Positions 46,794 through 56,012 of a stretch of DNA of 64,000 nucleotides are shown here, piece by piece. Numbering within the stretch: position 1 is the stretch's first letter; every line of letters starts with the position of its first letter. Source of the DNA: Alphaproteobacteria bacterium. GTDB taxonomy: Bacteria; Pseudomonadota; Alphaproteobacteria; Rhizobiales; JAJFHC01. The DNA is taken from the NCBI GenBank assembly GCA_021775805.1, contig JAJFHD010000089.1:1-64000 (forward strand), written 5' to 3'. The notes under the pieces were generated by a model that was not told where the DNA came from, searched no databases, and worked only from the letters and a program-made list of their open reading frames with translations. The position numbers and the translations under genes are program-made.

Positions 46794-48170
46794 ATGGCCA
46801 CCGCTGTAATCGACCAGCAGACGCTGGAAAGCCGTGACGACCTTGTCGCTTTCCTGGAAGAAGGCTGCCGCCCGGCATCGTCCTTCAAGATCGGTACCGA
46901 GCACGAAAAATTTGGTTTCCACACCAAGGACTACACACCGATTCCCTATGAAGGCGACAGCGGTGTCAAGGCGATGCTCGAAGGCATGCGCGACAAGTTC
47001 GGCTGGGAGCCGATTGAGGAAAAGGGCAAGATTATTGCCTTGAGTCAGCCTGACGAACGCGGCGGCGGATCGATCACTCTGGAGCCCGGCGGCCAGTTCG
47101 AGCTTTCAGGCGCACCCCTCGAGACATTGCATCAGACCTGCGACGAGGTGCACACCCATCTGGCTCAGGTCCGTGAAGTCGGCGACGAACTCGGCATCGG
47201 CTTCCTGGGCCTTGGGTTCTCTCCGAAATGGACCATGGAAGAGACGCCGATCATGCCCAAGGGGCGCTACAAGATCATGCGCGACTACATGGCCAAGATG
47301 GGCAACATGGGCCGCGACATGATGTTCAGGTCCTGTACGGTCCAGGTCAATCTGGATTTCTCAAGCGAAGCCGACATGGTGAAGAAGCTGAGAGTGTCCC
47401 TGGCGCTTCAGCCTGTGGTCACCGCCCTGTTCGCCAATTCGCCATTCACGGAAGGCAAGCCAAACGGGTATTTGAGCCTGCGCAGTGAAGTCTGGAAGGA
47501 TACCGATCCGGACCGGACGGGAATGCTGCCGTTCGCCTTCGAGGACGGCATGGGTTTTGAGCGTTACGTCGATTACGCGCTCGACGTGCCGATGTACTTT
47601 GTCTACCGCAATGGCACCTATAACGACGTGTCGGGACAGTCGTTCCGCGATTTCATGAAAGGCGAATTGCCCGGTCTTCCCGGTGAACTGCCGAACCGGC
47701 AGGACTGGTCGGATCACCTGACGACGCTTTTCCCTGAAGCCCGTGTCAAGCAGTTCCTGGAGATGCGCGGCGCCGACGGCGGCCCGTGGCGCAGGCTGTG
47801 TGCCTTGCCGGCGGTGTGGGTAGGCCTGCTCTATGACCAGGCCACGCTGGATGCGGCATGGGACCTCGTCAAGGACTGGACCGAGCAGGAACGCCTTGAC
47901 ATGCGCAACGCCGTTCCGATCACGGCACTGGCGACGCCCTTCCGCTCGACCACGGTCGGCGCCCTTGGGGAACAGCTTCTGGAACTGGCACGCACCGGCC
48001 TCAAGGCGCGCAATTGCATCGACCGGTTTGGCGACAACGAAGAGCATTTTCTCAACGCCGTCGAGGAAATCGTCGAGGAGGGCCGCACTCCGGCGGAAAA
48101 GCTGCTCGATCTCTACGAGAACAAATGGCACGGTGATATCGACCGGATCTTTGCCGACTGCGCCTATTGA
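46794..48170 (+). CDS. gshA: Glutamate-cysteine ligase, plant/alphaproteobacterial type
   Basis: It makes gamma-glutamylcysteine, the first step of glutathione synthesis. The 458-residue protein has [27 protein letters not shown] and [17 protein letters not shown], the family's ATP/glutamate-binding regions. It belongs to the group with plant GSH1, not E. coli GshA. ATG 46794 has GGGAG 9 bases upstream. A GTG at 46785 is in frame. Confidence 0.95.
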   Translation: MATAVIDQQTLESRDDLVAFLEEGCRPASSFKIGTEHEKFGFHTKDYTPIPYEGDSGVKAMLEGMRDKFGWEPIEEKGKIIALSQPDERGGGSITLEPGGQFELSGAPLETLHQTCDEVHTHLAQVREVGDELGIGFLGLGFSPKWTMEETPIMPKGRYKIMRDYMAKMGNMGRDMMFRSCTVQVNLDFSSEADMVKKLRVSLALQPVVTALFANSPFTEGKPNGYLSLRSEVWKDTDPDRTGMLPFAFEDGMGFERYVDYALDVPMYFVYRNGTYNDVSGQSFRDFMKGELPGLPGELPNRQDWSDHLTTLFPEARVKQFLEMRGADGGPWRRLCALPAVWVGLLYDQATLDAAWDLVKDWTEQERLDMRNAVPITALATPFRSTTVGALGEQLLELARTGLKARNCIDRFGDNEEHFLNAVEEIVEEGRTPAEKLLDLYENKWHGDIDRIFADCAY

Positions 48171-48220
48171 TTGCGACGAACAGCAAGCTATGTCCCGACC
48201 GACGTCTACAGGAATCGACC

Positions 48221-48394
48221 ATGAATGATCTGCGCCTTGAAGATTGCACCAACAAGACCTGTCCGTGGTCAGGCAAGCCGGTGAGTGCCGACTCTCTGAC
48301 CCTCTACCAGGATCGCGTGGTCGGCTTCTGCAATCCCGGCTGCCGTGACAAGTTCGAAAAGGCGGTGGACCACTTCGGGCAGCCGGGCAAATAG
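48221..48394 (+). CDS. Small Cys-rich protein (YHS/TRASH-like)
   Basis: This 57-residue protein shows KTCPWSGKPVSADSLTLY and VVGFCNPGCRDKFEKA, a Cys-X-W-S-G-K-P plus Cys-X3-Cys pattern like YHS metal-binding mini-domains. AGGA lies 7 bases before the ATG. It follows gshA by 50 bases, so glutathione- or metal-linked function is possible, but the family's role is unknown to me. Confidence 0.75.
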   Translation: MNDLRLEDCTNKTCPWSGKPVSADSLTLYQDRVVGFCNPGCRDKFEKAVDHFGQPGK

Positions 48395-48603
48395 GGCGGC
48401 TGTCCGCGTTCTGGCGATCTCGTCAAATCCAGTAACAAGTTCACCGACAGATTTGATGCCCGCCTTCGGTGTCTCCGAATTTGCAGATCCGGATGACGAG
48501 GGACGGTTTTGACCGCCAACAGGAAACGATCCGACGCCGTTCGGGCAAGGCACAAGATATTTATACATTTGCGAAAAATTGTGGCAGCATTCTATGCACG
48601 CTC

Positions 48604-49496
48604 ACGACGTTCGAGGGAGAGGCTGGAACAATTTTTCCAATAGTCCGCTACTTCTGGTTGTTGGTTCTCGTTGTCCTGACAGTGCCGGCAACAGCTGCGA
48701 CCGAAAAAAAAGGGTTGCTCTCGTCTTCGGCAATGGCGGTTACGCCCAGACCCGGCCTCTGTTGAATCCGACACGAGATGCCAAGGCGATGTCGGAAAAA
48801 CTCAGAGAATTGGGGTTCAAGGTCGAGCATCACAACGACAGAACCAAGGCGGAAATGGAGCGCGCCTTCCGTAACTTCGTGACCGAGGCCACGGGCGCCG
48901 ATATTGCGCTTGTCTTTTATGCAGGTCACGGCATTCAGGTAAACGGCAAGAACTATGTCATACCCGTTGACGCCAGGCTCCGGGATGTTTCGGATGTTTA
49001 GTTCGAGCTGATTGAAATTGATGCCCTGGTATCGGCGATTGAAAAACGAGCCAAACGCACACTGGTGTTTCTCGATGCTTGCCGCGACAATCCGTTCATC
49101 GACCCCATGCACGGATATACCCGCAGTGTTGGCAGCCGGGGGTTAGCGGAAACGGAGGCGTCCCTGGGCACATTGGTGGCCTATGCCGCGCAGCCGGGTT
49201 CCGTTGCATCGGATGGGGCGGGGCACCATTCGCCGTTTACCACTGCTTTGCTCAAGAATCTGGGACGGCCCGGCGACAGTATTTCCCAGTCCCTGACCCG
49301 TGTCCGGCGCGCCGTTTGCGACGCAACCAGGGGCAATCAGATTCCTCAGGATTTCAACTCGCTGCTGGATGAGATCTATTTCACACCGGCCAGTTCGGAA
49401 AGCGACAAGGAAGCCGCACTGCGTGCACAAATCGCTGCGGCTCAGGCAAAGATAAACCAGCTCAGGAACAAAACTAAAAAAAGGTGGCGGCACTGA
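48604..49496 (+). pseudogene. Decayed secreted caspase-like (peptidase C14) gene, part 1
   Basis: A signal peptide (FWLLVLVVLTVPATAATEKK) lies in one frame and the caspase domain in the next. The shift falls at a run of eight A (48704-48711), where one extra A would join the frames. The domain has catalytic His in FYAGHGIQVNGKNY and Cys in VFLDACRDNPF. An in-frame TAG (48999-49001) interrupts it between them. A coiled-coil tail ends in a second A-run (49476-49482), where the frame shifts again into the FGE part. With three lesions, this is not a working gene. Confidence 0.85.
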
Positions 49497-50893
49497 CACC
49501 GGGCAAGGCCGAAACGACAAAGCCCAAATGGAAAGCAGGTCAGAGGTTCCGCGATTGCAAGGGTTGTCCCGAGATGGTGGTCATTCCTCCGGGGAAATTC
49601 CTGATTGGCAGTCCCGACACTGAAGACAAACGCCTGCCCAGTGAAGGTCCACAGAAGCTCATCGAGTTTACCCGGCCGTTTGCCATGGGCCGGTTTGAAG
49701 TGACCGTCAGGAAATACCAGAAATACTTCAAGGATGCTGGGCTGAGCCGCAAAAACCTCCCGAATACGACTTGCTGGGAATGGCTCGAAGATCAACAGCA
49801 CGGTCGAGACAACATAAAGTGGATTGGCAAAAACCCGGTTACCGCCAGAAACCAGACTATCCGGTTACTGCATTTCCTGGCTTGAGGCCAAGAGTTGCAT
49901 TGGCTGGCTGAGCCGGCATACGGGCGAACGCTACCGGTTGCCTTCGGAAAGCGAGTGGGAATACGCTGCCCGTGCCGGGACCAAGACCATGTTCCACTAT
50001 GGCAACCGGATCTCGACGAAACTGGCGAATTTCGCTAGTTGGCATGAAGAACCATTCAGCGGTGCCCGCAAGGGAAGTTACTGGCTCAACCGCCCGGCAA
50101 AGGTAAACAGATTCAAGCCCAACAAGTTTGGCCTTTTCCAGATGCACGGCGACGCCTGGGAGATGGTCGAAGACTGCTTCAACTTCGGATACCGGCTTTT
50201 ACCTCCGGACGGCCAACCCTATTTGCGTGACGACTGTCCCAAGAGGATTCGAAAGGGTGGTTCCTGGCTGGAACTCCTCTGGGATCTGCGTTCGGCAAGG
50301 CGCGATCCGATTGAAGATCACTGGCGAGAGCAGCATGTTGGCTTTCGCGTCGTCCGCGAATTGCGGAAGTGGTTTACGCTGGAACCGCACCGGTAGACGC
50401 CCTGAATCCCAACGCTTTTGGCTTGTACCACGTACACGGCAACGCCACGCAGTGGGTTCAGGACTGTTATGAACGCAATTACGAGCTATTGCCGGCAACC
50501 GGAAAAGCGTACGAAAGCAAGCCCTGTACACTGAAGATACGCCGGGGTGGCGGATGGCAGGACAATCCGTGGAAGTTGCGTTCAGCCTATCGGGAAATAT
50601 TTGGCAAATGGAACGCGACCAAACAGTCCGGGCTGCGTGTCGCCCGCGACCTGATGCCGGACGAGACGGTGGCCGACCGGCTCAGTGGCCGGGACCTGGC
50701 CCGGGCCCTGCAACACGAACTCAAGCGTGTCGGCTGTCTGAGCGGCGCGGTGGATGGTCTTTGGGGGGCGGGCAGCAGACAGGCGCTTGCGAAGTTTAAT
50801 CAAAGTGCCAGGGCAAACGCCCAGACCGGCACACCGTCTCAAAACGCCTTGACTATCGTCACGCGATCGGCCGGCAGGGTCTGCCTTCAGTGA
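49484..50893 (+). pseudogene. Decayed FGE/SUMF1-like domains with peptidoglycan-binding end, part 2
   Basis: The first FGE domain starts RDCKGCPEMVVIPPGKFLIG. It breaks by frameshifts near 49834 and 49869, then continues GERYRLPSESEWEYAARAGT to IRKGGSWLELLWDLRSA and ends at 50396. A second frame from about 50370 carries only the end of another FGE domain (NAFGLYHVHGNATQWVQDC, KIRRGGGWQDNPWKLRSA), then a PG_binding_1-like stretch (LARALQHELKRVG, DGLWGAGSRQALAKF). The original product was probably caspase-FGE-FGE-peptidoglycan-binding. Confidence 0.8.
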
Positions 50894-50917
50894 AATTCAC
50901 GAGTTGTTAAAACACGG

Positions 50918-51718
50918 TCACTTTCCAAACAGCAGCCGATCCAGCCCGCGAACCACACCGGTAAACGACCCGATGCGCCGGGCGGCAATCAGTGTGCCGT
51001 AGACGTAGGGATCGGCACTCTGCCCGGCCTCGTGCACGACTTCCAGCCGTTCACCGGGAAGGCCGAACAAGGCGGCACATCTCAGGGTGAACCCGGACAT
51101 GCGCAAGCTGTGGACCTGGACGCCATTGACTGTGGCGCCGCGCGTTTCCACCGGGCCGTAAAGGGTGTCTAAATCGCGCTTGCGTTCCGGCTGCCGGACC
51201 TCTCCCAGCCGTTCGGCCAGTTCGCGGGCGGTGCCGGAGGGCACGTCTTCCTTGTCTGCCCAGGAATAGTCGAGCACCTCGAACTCAGGGATATGTTCCG
51301 CAGCAATCAGCGCCAAATGCTGCATCAGGGCGGCCGTCAGACTGAAATTGCCCGAAATCACGCCGACGCCTTTGGTCCGGGCGGCGTTGTCGATATCGTC
51401 GAAATCGGACGCCGTCAGCCCTGATGTGCCGAGGACGACAGGGATGCCCCTGTCAACGCATTCCAGTGTCAGAGACTTGGTCGCGGCAGTCGATGTGTAG
51501 TCGATGACCACGTCCACGGATTGTTCAAGCGCGGCCTCAAGACTGCCCGAGATCTCGACACCGACGGATGCTTGTCCAAGCTCGGTTCCGATGTCCCGTC
51601 CCGCCGACTGTCTGGCAACGGCGCCCACAAGGTCCATGTCGTCAGCAGCCAGTACACCGCGGGTCACAGCCGCACCGGTCCAGCCGGTCGCACCAGCAAC
51701 CACGATCCTCAGAGACAT
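50918..51718 (-). CDS. DapB-like dihydrodipicolinate reductase-family protein
   Basis: This 266-residue NAD(P)-dependent reductase fold has a nucleotide motif VVAGATGWTGAAV (residues 6-18). The DapB C-terminal region includes DVPSGTARELAERLG and GNFSLTAALMQ. The usual histidine-rich catalytic loop before the lysine is YSWADK (151-156) here. The catalytic His is replaced by Ser152, although Lys156 is kept. It may be a related reductase rather than the lysine-pathway enzyme. Confidence 0.85.
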   Translation of the reverse strand: MSLRIVVAGATGWTGAAVTRGVLAADDMDLVGAVARQSAGRDIGTELGQASVGVEISGSLEAALEQSVDVVIDYTSTAATKSLTLECVDRGIPVVLGTSGLTASDFDDIDNAARTKGVGVISGNFSLTAALMQHLALIAAEHIPEFEVLDYSWADKEDVPSGTARELAERLGEVRQPERKRDLDTLYGPVETRGATVNGVQVHSLRMSGFTLRCAALFGLPGERLEVVHEAGQSADPYVYGTLIAARRIGSFTGVVRGLDRLLFGK

Positions 51719-51749
51719 GGCTTTGAAACTTCCCTTTGGCGCACGGGTG

Positions 51750-52409
51750 TCAGCGCATCATGCGTCCGGCGATCTGCAGCAGATCGTCGGCCACACTGCC
51801 GTCACCATCGGCATCGAGGATCGAACCCAGGATATCGCCAGCACTGCCGGTCGATTGCCGGCCGCCCGAGCTGCCGCCCAGCACGCTTCCCAGGACACCG
51901 CCGATGACGGATTCGAGGCCGCCGCTCTGGTAGCCGCGGTTGCTGCTGCTTCCGCCGCCCAGGAGGCCGCCGAGGGCCTGCTGCATCGACGGTTCGCGGG
52001 TCTGTTTGGAGATCGCCCCCATGACCATGCTGGCGATCACCGGCAGCATCTGCTTCAGGATCGTGGAACCGATCCCTGTGTTGGCCGATGCCCGGTCGGC
52101 CACAGCCCGGCTGACGTCCTTGCTGCCGAGCACATGACCAAGAATGCCGTTGCCTTCCAGCGCCGCCTGGGGCTGTGCACAGGCGTTGGGATCGTCGTAA
52201 TAGGATTCATGTTGGCCGTTCTGCAGGGCACCGATCAAGCCGGCCAACCCGTCTTCGGACGCGGTGTTCTGTTTGAACCCGCTTGACAGGGCAGGCAGCA
52301 TCTGGCGGACCGCGTCCTGGGTCTGCTGTTCGCTCAGGCCAAATTGTTGACCGAGGTTGCCCATGGCGTTTCCGCCCTGCGCCTGCATTAGCATTTCAAG
52401 CATGTTCAT
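51750..52409 (-). CDS. DUF937 family protein
   Basis: This 219-residue, glycine- and serine-rich protein has the DUF937 core (GNLGQQFGLSEQQTQDAV, residues 16-33; GIGSTILKQMLPVIASMVMG) and repeated Gly-Leu segments. Near the end lies DADGDGSVADDLL, an EF-hand-like loop typical of this family. It has no signal peptide. AGGA lies 9 bases before the ATG. Function is unknown. Confidence 0.9.
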   Translation of the reverse strand: MNMLEMLMQAQGGNAMGNLGQQFGLSEQQTQDAVRQMLPALSSGFKQNTASEDGLAGLIGALQNGQHESYYDDPNACAQPQAALEGNGILGHVLGSKDVSRAVADRASANTGIGSTILKQMLPVIASMVMGAISKQTREPSMQQALGGLLGGGSSSNRGYQSGGLESVIGGVLGSVLGGSSGGRQSTGSAGDILGSILDADGDGSVADDLLQIAGRMMR

Positions 52410-52522
52410 GAGTAACTGTCCTGTCTTCGAGTGAGCCTTGCCCCTGCTTTACCGCTAATATATGGCATACGTTGACGGTTTTACATCCTTGTTGCCGACA
52501 AATTTGCAGTACGGACGATTCC

Positions 52523-53956
52523 CTAAATATCGAAGCCGCGATGGGTCGAGTGCGGCCAGAGCGGGATGCGAGGCGTAAAGCGTCTTGTGCCGTTTCCTTC
52601 TCCCGGGTCCAGGTTAATGTGCTCGATCAACTGCAGGGCGACGACCGCGGCAGCGATACCGAATATCACCGCGCCGACCGCCTGGCCGGCGATGACACCG
52701 CCGGCGCCGAACCAGAGTCCGCCCAGATGGACGAAGGGGATAGTGCCCAGCGTCGCCTTGCCCCAGTTGAACACCGTCGAGTAATGCGGTTTTCCGAGAT
52801 TGTTGAAGACCGCATTGGCGATGAACAGGCTGCCGTTGAAAAGAAAACTGACGGCGATCCAGGTGCAGAACAAAAAGATCAGATTGCTCGCCTCCTCGCC
52901 CGCCGAGAAAAACGACGCGATCTCTTCCTTGAGAACATACAGGATGGTTGAGGTCGTTGCCACATAGACCAGGGCAAAGATCAGGGCATCGGTAAAGCCC
53001 GACCGGACCCGGTCGATCCGCCGGGCACCGAAATTCTGCCCCACGATCGGACCGATCGCGCCGGACAGGGAAAATATCGCGCCGAAGGCCACCGGCACAA
53101 CCCGTCCGATAATAGCCCACCCGGCCATCGCCCCATCGCCGAAGGGGGCGATATTTACCGTGATATAGGCATTGCCCACCGGTGTTGCGATGTTCGTCAG
53201 CATGGCTGGAATGGCGATCACAGCGATCGGACGGAAATCGTATGCGCATTGGCGGGCGTCTAATGGCGCCAGCAAATTGTGAATGCGTAAGACCCCATTC
53301 AGTCCAACGAGAAACACGGCAATTCGTGCGGCGACAGACGCCCAGGCCGCCCCTTCGATGCCCAGGCCGAGCGAAAAGATGAAGATCGGGTCGAGCACCG
53401 CGTTGACCACGCCGCCCGACAAGGTCACGTACATGGCGCGTTTGGCATCGCCGTTGGCCCGCAGCACCGTGCTGCAGATCATGCCCGCCCCTAGCAGTGG
53501 CATGGTCGGCACGATGATCCGCAGATACGAAAGAGCCAGCTCATGGGTTCGCCCGTCGGCCCCCAGCGCCGACAGCAACGCCGGACAGGCGATCCAGATG
53601 AGGGCCGCCAGCACGACCGTTGTTGCCACCGCAAAAGCAAGCGAACTGGTCGCAAGCTTGCGCGCTGCCAGGCGTTCTCCGGCACCGATCGACCGCGCCA
53701 CCAACGCTCCGGCGGCAATCGCCAAACCGATACAGATCGACGTGGTGAAAAACAGGATGGTGCCGGCGTACCCGATCGCCGCAGCCAGATGCACCTCCCC
53801 CAGAAGGCTCAGGAAGTACATGTCGGCAAAGTCGACCAGGAAAAGCGTCATCAGGCCAATCGAAGACAGCGACGTCATGACCACCACGTGGCGCATGGTC
53901 GAGCCCGTCACAAACTTCGCTTCGGGCTTGGGCGTTGTGGATTCAGAAGGCAACAT
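52523..53956 (-). CDS. MATE family multidrug/toxin efflux transporter
   Basis: This 477-residue inner-membrane antiporter has twelve predicted segments in two related halves. LSGGVVNAVLDPIFIF and SLSGAIGPIVGQNFGA are characteristic MATE sequences in the middle and second half. The start is inferred at ATG 53956, because the upstream frame shows no protein-like sequence. The ion used and the substrate are unknown. Confidence 0.92.
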   Translation of the reverse strand: MLPSESTTPKPEAKFVTGSTMRHVVVMTSLSSIGLMTLFLVDFADMYFLSLLGEVHLAAAIGYAGTILFFTTSICIGLAIAAGALVARSIGAGERLAARKLATSSLAFAVATTVVLAALIWIACPALLSALGADGRTHELALSYLRIIVPTMPLLGAGMICSTVLRANGDAKRAMYVTLSGGVVNAVLDPIFIFSLGLGIEGAAWASVAARIAVFLVGLNGVLRIHNLLAPLDARQCAYDFRPIAVIAIPAMLTNIATPVGNAYITVNIAPFGDGAMAGWAIIGRVVPVAFGAIFSLSGAIGPIVGQNFGARRIDRVRSGFTDALIFALVYVATTSTILYVLKEEIASFFSAGEEASNLIFLFCTWIAVSFLFNGSLFIANAVFNNLGKPHYSTVFNWGKATLGTIPFVHLGGLWFGAGGVIAGQAVGAVIFGIAAAVVALQLIEHINLDPGEGNGTRRFTPRIPLWPHSTHRGFDI

Positions 53957-54133
53957 GGAGTCCGAGGGCCTTTGCACGGGGAGGGGTCTTTTAGCGTGTT
54001 TCACAGTCCGGTGACAGGGGGACGCGTGCGGCAGGGTTAGTTCAGCGGTAGCTTCTAACCGCGAGGGGTGGAAGTTGCATCCGCAATGGGTATGGTGGCC
54101 ATACAGGTTTGAGCGACGGGTCGGCACTCTCCA

Positions 54134-54421
54134 TCATGTGTTGGCGCAAACCGTCCTGACCGCTGATGCCACGCCATCACGGGCGATCTGGTCGAGCAAT
54201 TCGGCTTCGCTTTCGGCAAGAACCCACCGGTCCGACACCACAACCCGCGCGTCTCGATAGTCTGCCGCGATCCGGCCTCTGACATCCCTCTCGCCGTCGC
54301 AGGCCGGCCATCTGGCAAAGCGCTCATCGATGCGCAATGCATCCCGCGCCAGGAACAACCCGGCCCCAACCCCGACACTGACCGCTGCGAGCGCGCCTGT
54401 AAAAAGTGAGCGTCGTTTCAT
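54134..54421 (-). CDS. Small exported or membrane-anchored protein next to a GMC oxidoreductase
   Basis: This 95-residue protein begins MKRRSLFTGALAAVSVGVGA, a twin-arginine-like or anchor signal. It has about 60 residues after it that I cannot assign to a family. It starts 22 bases after the GMC oxidoreductase stop with AAGGA 9 bases upstream. Small subunits that guide sugar or alcohol dehydrogenases to the periplasm have a similar layout, but I see no clear homology. Confidence 0.6.
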   Translation of the reverse strand: MKRRSLFTGALAAVSVGVGAGLFLARDALRIDERFARWPACDGERDVRGRIAADYRDARVVVSDRWVLAESEAELLDQIARDGVASAVRTVCANT

Positions 54422-54443
54422 CTCCTCCGGTCCTTGTTGCCTG

Positions 54444-55922
54444 TTATCGTTTCAAGCCTAGCAGATACCGGGCCTGCCTGTCAGCGAGGGCCAGAAGATT
54501 GAGGGTGGGGTTGACGTAATCCGCATTGGGGAACACAGAACTTCCGGCAATGTGCAGGTTCAACAGACCATGCACCTGGCAGTCGGGATCGACCACACCG
54601 GTGCGGTCGTCGGCCGACATGGCTGTGGTTCCGATGTGGTGGTGCTGAATCAGTTGCTTGGCGTTTTGCGCAAAATCCTCGAACGAGTCGAACATCAGGC
54701 GGGTCCGGACCGCACCGCACTGCGACAGCAGGCTGGCGAAGACATTGATCGATTTCCAGTAGTCGCGCATTTCGCCTTCCCCGAGCGTCCAGTGCATGCG
54801 GGCCAACGGCTGGCCGTGGCTGTCGGTCTTGTCGGACAGCGCAATGAAACTGCGGTCGCGGGGCATCTGCTCGAATTCGAACTCGGGCCGGCTGAGGCGG
54901 TACTTTCTTTGCTTCGCCAGAACCACGCGATCAAGCACGTTTATGAAATCGGCGACCTGCACGTTTTCGTCGGCCTCGCCCCAGAACATCACGCCAAACC
55001 TGGGCAGTTCCAGTTTTTTGAACACGTTTTCCTGGAGGCTGAACGAGCGCATCTTCATGACCCTGCCGGGAACCACCTGCCAGCCGGTATCCGCAAGCGG
55101 AAAGCTGTCGTCGTGGTAGACCTCCAGGCCAACAAATTTCGGATGCTCCATGAAAGTCGCCCCGGTGCGGCGGTGCCGGCCGGTCAGGGGGTTCCCAGCC
55201 GGCAAATCGCGTCCGGCGGCCAGCATCAGACGGGCATTTTCGATACCGCCGGTGGCGAGAATCACCTGATCGACAGGCTGTTTGCCGGTGTCTCCGCTTC
55301 TGATATTCATGACACGCAGGGACGCGATCCTTGTCCCGGCTTCGCCGAGAGCCAGGTCGACCACCCGGTGCGACGCCAGCAGGTCAACCCGCCGGCTGGT
55401 GCCGATCCACGGCCGCAGTTCCGAACCCAGCCGGCGTATGGCCACGCTCGCCGCAAACTGATGTGCCGCAAGGCCGGCCGACGGCCCGGGGAGAAATCCG
55501 TCCTGGGGATCGGCATAGGCGGGATCCTCGGGGCCGAAGGTATGGCCAAGCCATTTTTTTGCGGCATCGAGATGGTTTGCGAATTCCTGGTAAGCGATCG
55601 GCCAGCCGCGGCACTGCAGATAGGGGCGTTCATCGAACGCCGCAGCTGACAGGGGCCGCGACATGCCGCCCCAATGCCCCGATGTCCCGCCGAACGCGGC
55701 GAGGCGCTCGCCCAGCCGGGGATAGTCTTTGCCGGTGGCATCGATCTCGTAGTAACCTCTGCCTTGGTTAAGAGGTTTGTCGAGAGGTCCCTGCTCGACG
55801 ACCAGAACGCGACGTCCCGCCCGCCCAAGGGCTTCGGCCAAATACAGTCCCGCCGGTCCTGAACCCACGATGGTAAAATCATAGGGCGTCCGAGGCAGGT
55901 CCTGCAGGTCAGGGATGATCAT
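54444..55922 (-). CDS. GMC-family FAD-dependent oxidoreductase
   Basis: This 492-residue FAD enzyme has the N-terminal nucleotide motif FTIVGSGPAGLYLAEAL, GGTSGHWGGMSRP, and the C-terminal HHHIGTTAMS and VDPDCQVHGLLNLHIAGSSV. These match the glucose/choline-type GMC family, with the HHxxGT histidines in the active site. No export signal is seen. ATG 55922 is chosen, although a TTG at 55931 is also possible. A small anchored protein is encoded just downstream. The substrate is unknown. Confidence 0.9.
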   Translation of the reverse strand: MIIPDLQDLPRTPYDFTIVGSGPAGLYLAEALGRAGRRVLVVEQGPLDKPLNQGRGYYEIDATGKDYPRLGERLAAFGGTSGHWGGMSRPLSAAAFDERPYLQCRGWPIAYQEFANHLDAAKKWLGHTFGPEDPAYADPQDGFLPGPSAGLAAHQFAASVAIRRLGSELRPWIGTSRRVDLLASHRVVDLALGEAGTRIASLRVMNIRSGDTGKQPVDQVILATGGIENARLMLAAGRDLPAGNPLTGRHRRTGATFMEHPKFVGLEVYHDDSFPLADTGWQVVPGRVMKMRSFSLQENVFKKLELPRFGVMFWGEADENVQVADFINVLDRVVLAKQRKYRLSRPEFEFEQMPRDRSFIALSDKTDSHGQPLARMHWTLGEGEMRDYWKSINVFASLLSQCGAVRTRLMFDSFEDFAQNAKQLIQHHHIGTTAMSADDRTGVVDPDCQVHGLLNLHIAGSSVFPNADYVNPTLNLLALADRQARYLLGLKR

Positions 55923-56012
55923 GAGTTGCAATCACGGCGAAATTGACGGGTACCGCATTCTATGGGCTGCAACCGAATCCGCAACACGGTGCACGCACAG
56001 ACGTCCGGTTTC

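Noticed and set aside
48469..49496. Interpretation as an intact caspase gene with programmed frameshift
   Set aside because: The TAG and at least four further lesions in the same locus make decay the simpler explanation.
54030..54095. tRNA-like stretch with TTAGTTCAGCGGTAG and a T-loop-like GTTGCATCC
   Set aside because: The D-stem and anticodon arms do not pair and the acceptor stem is absent. I treat it as chance or at most a worn fragment.
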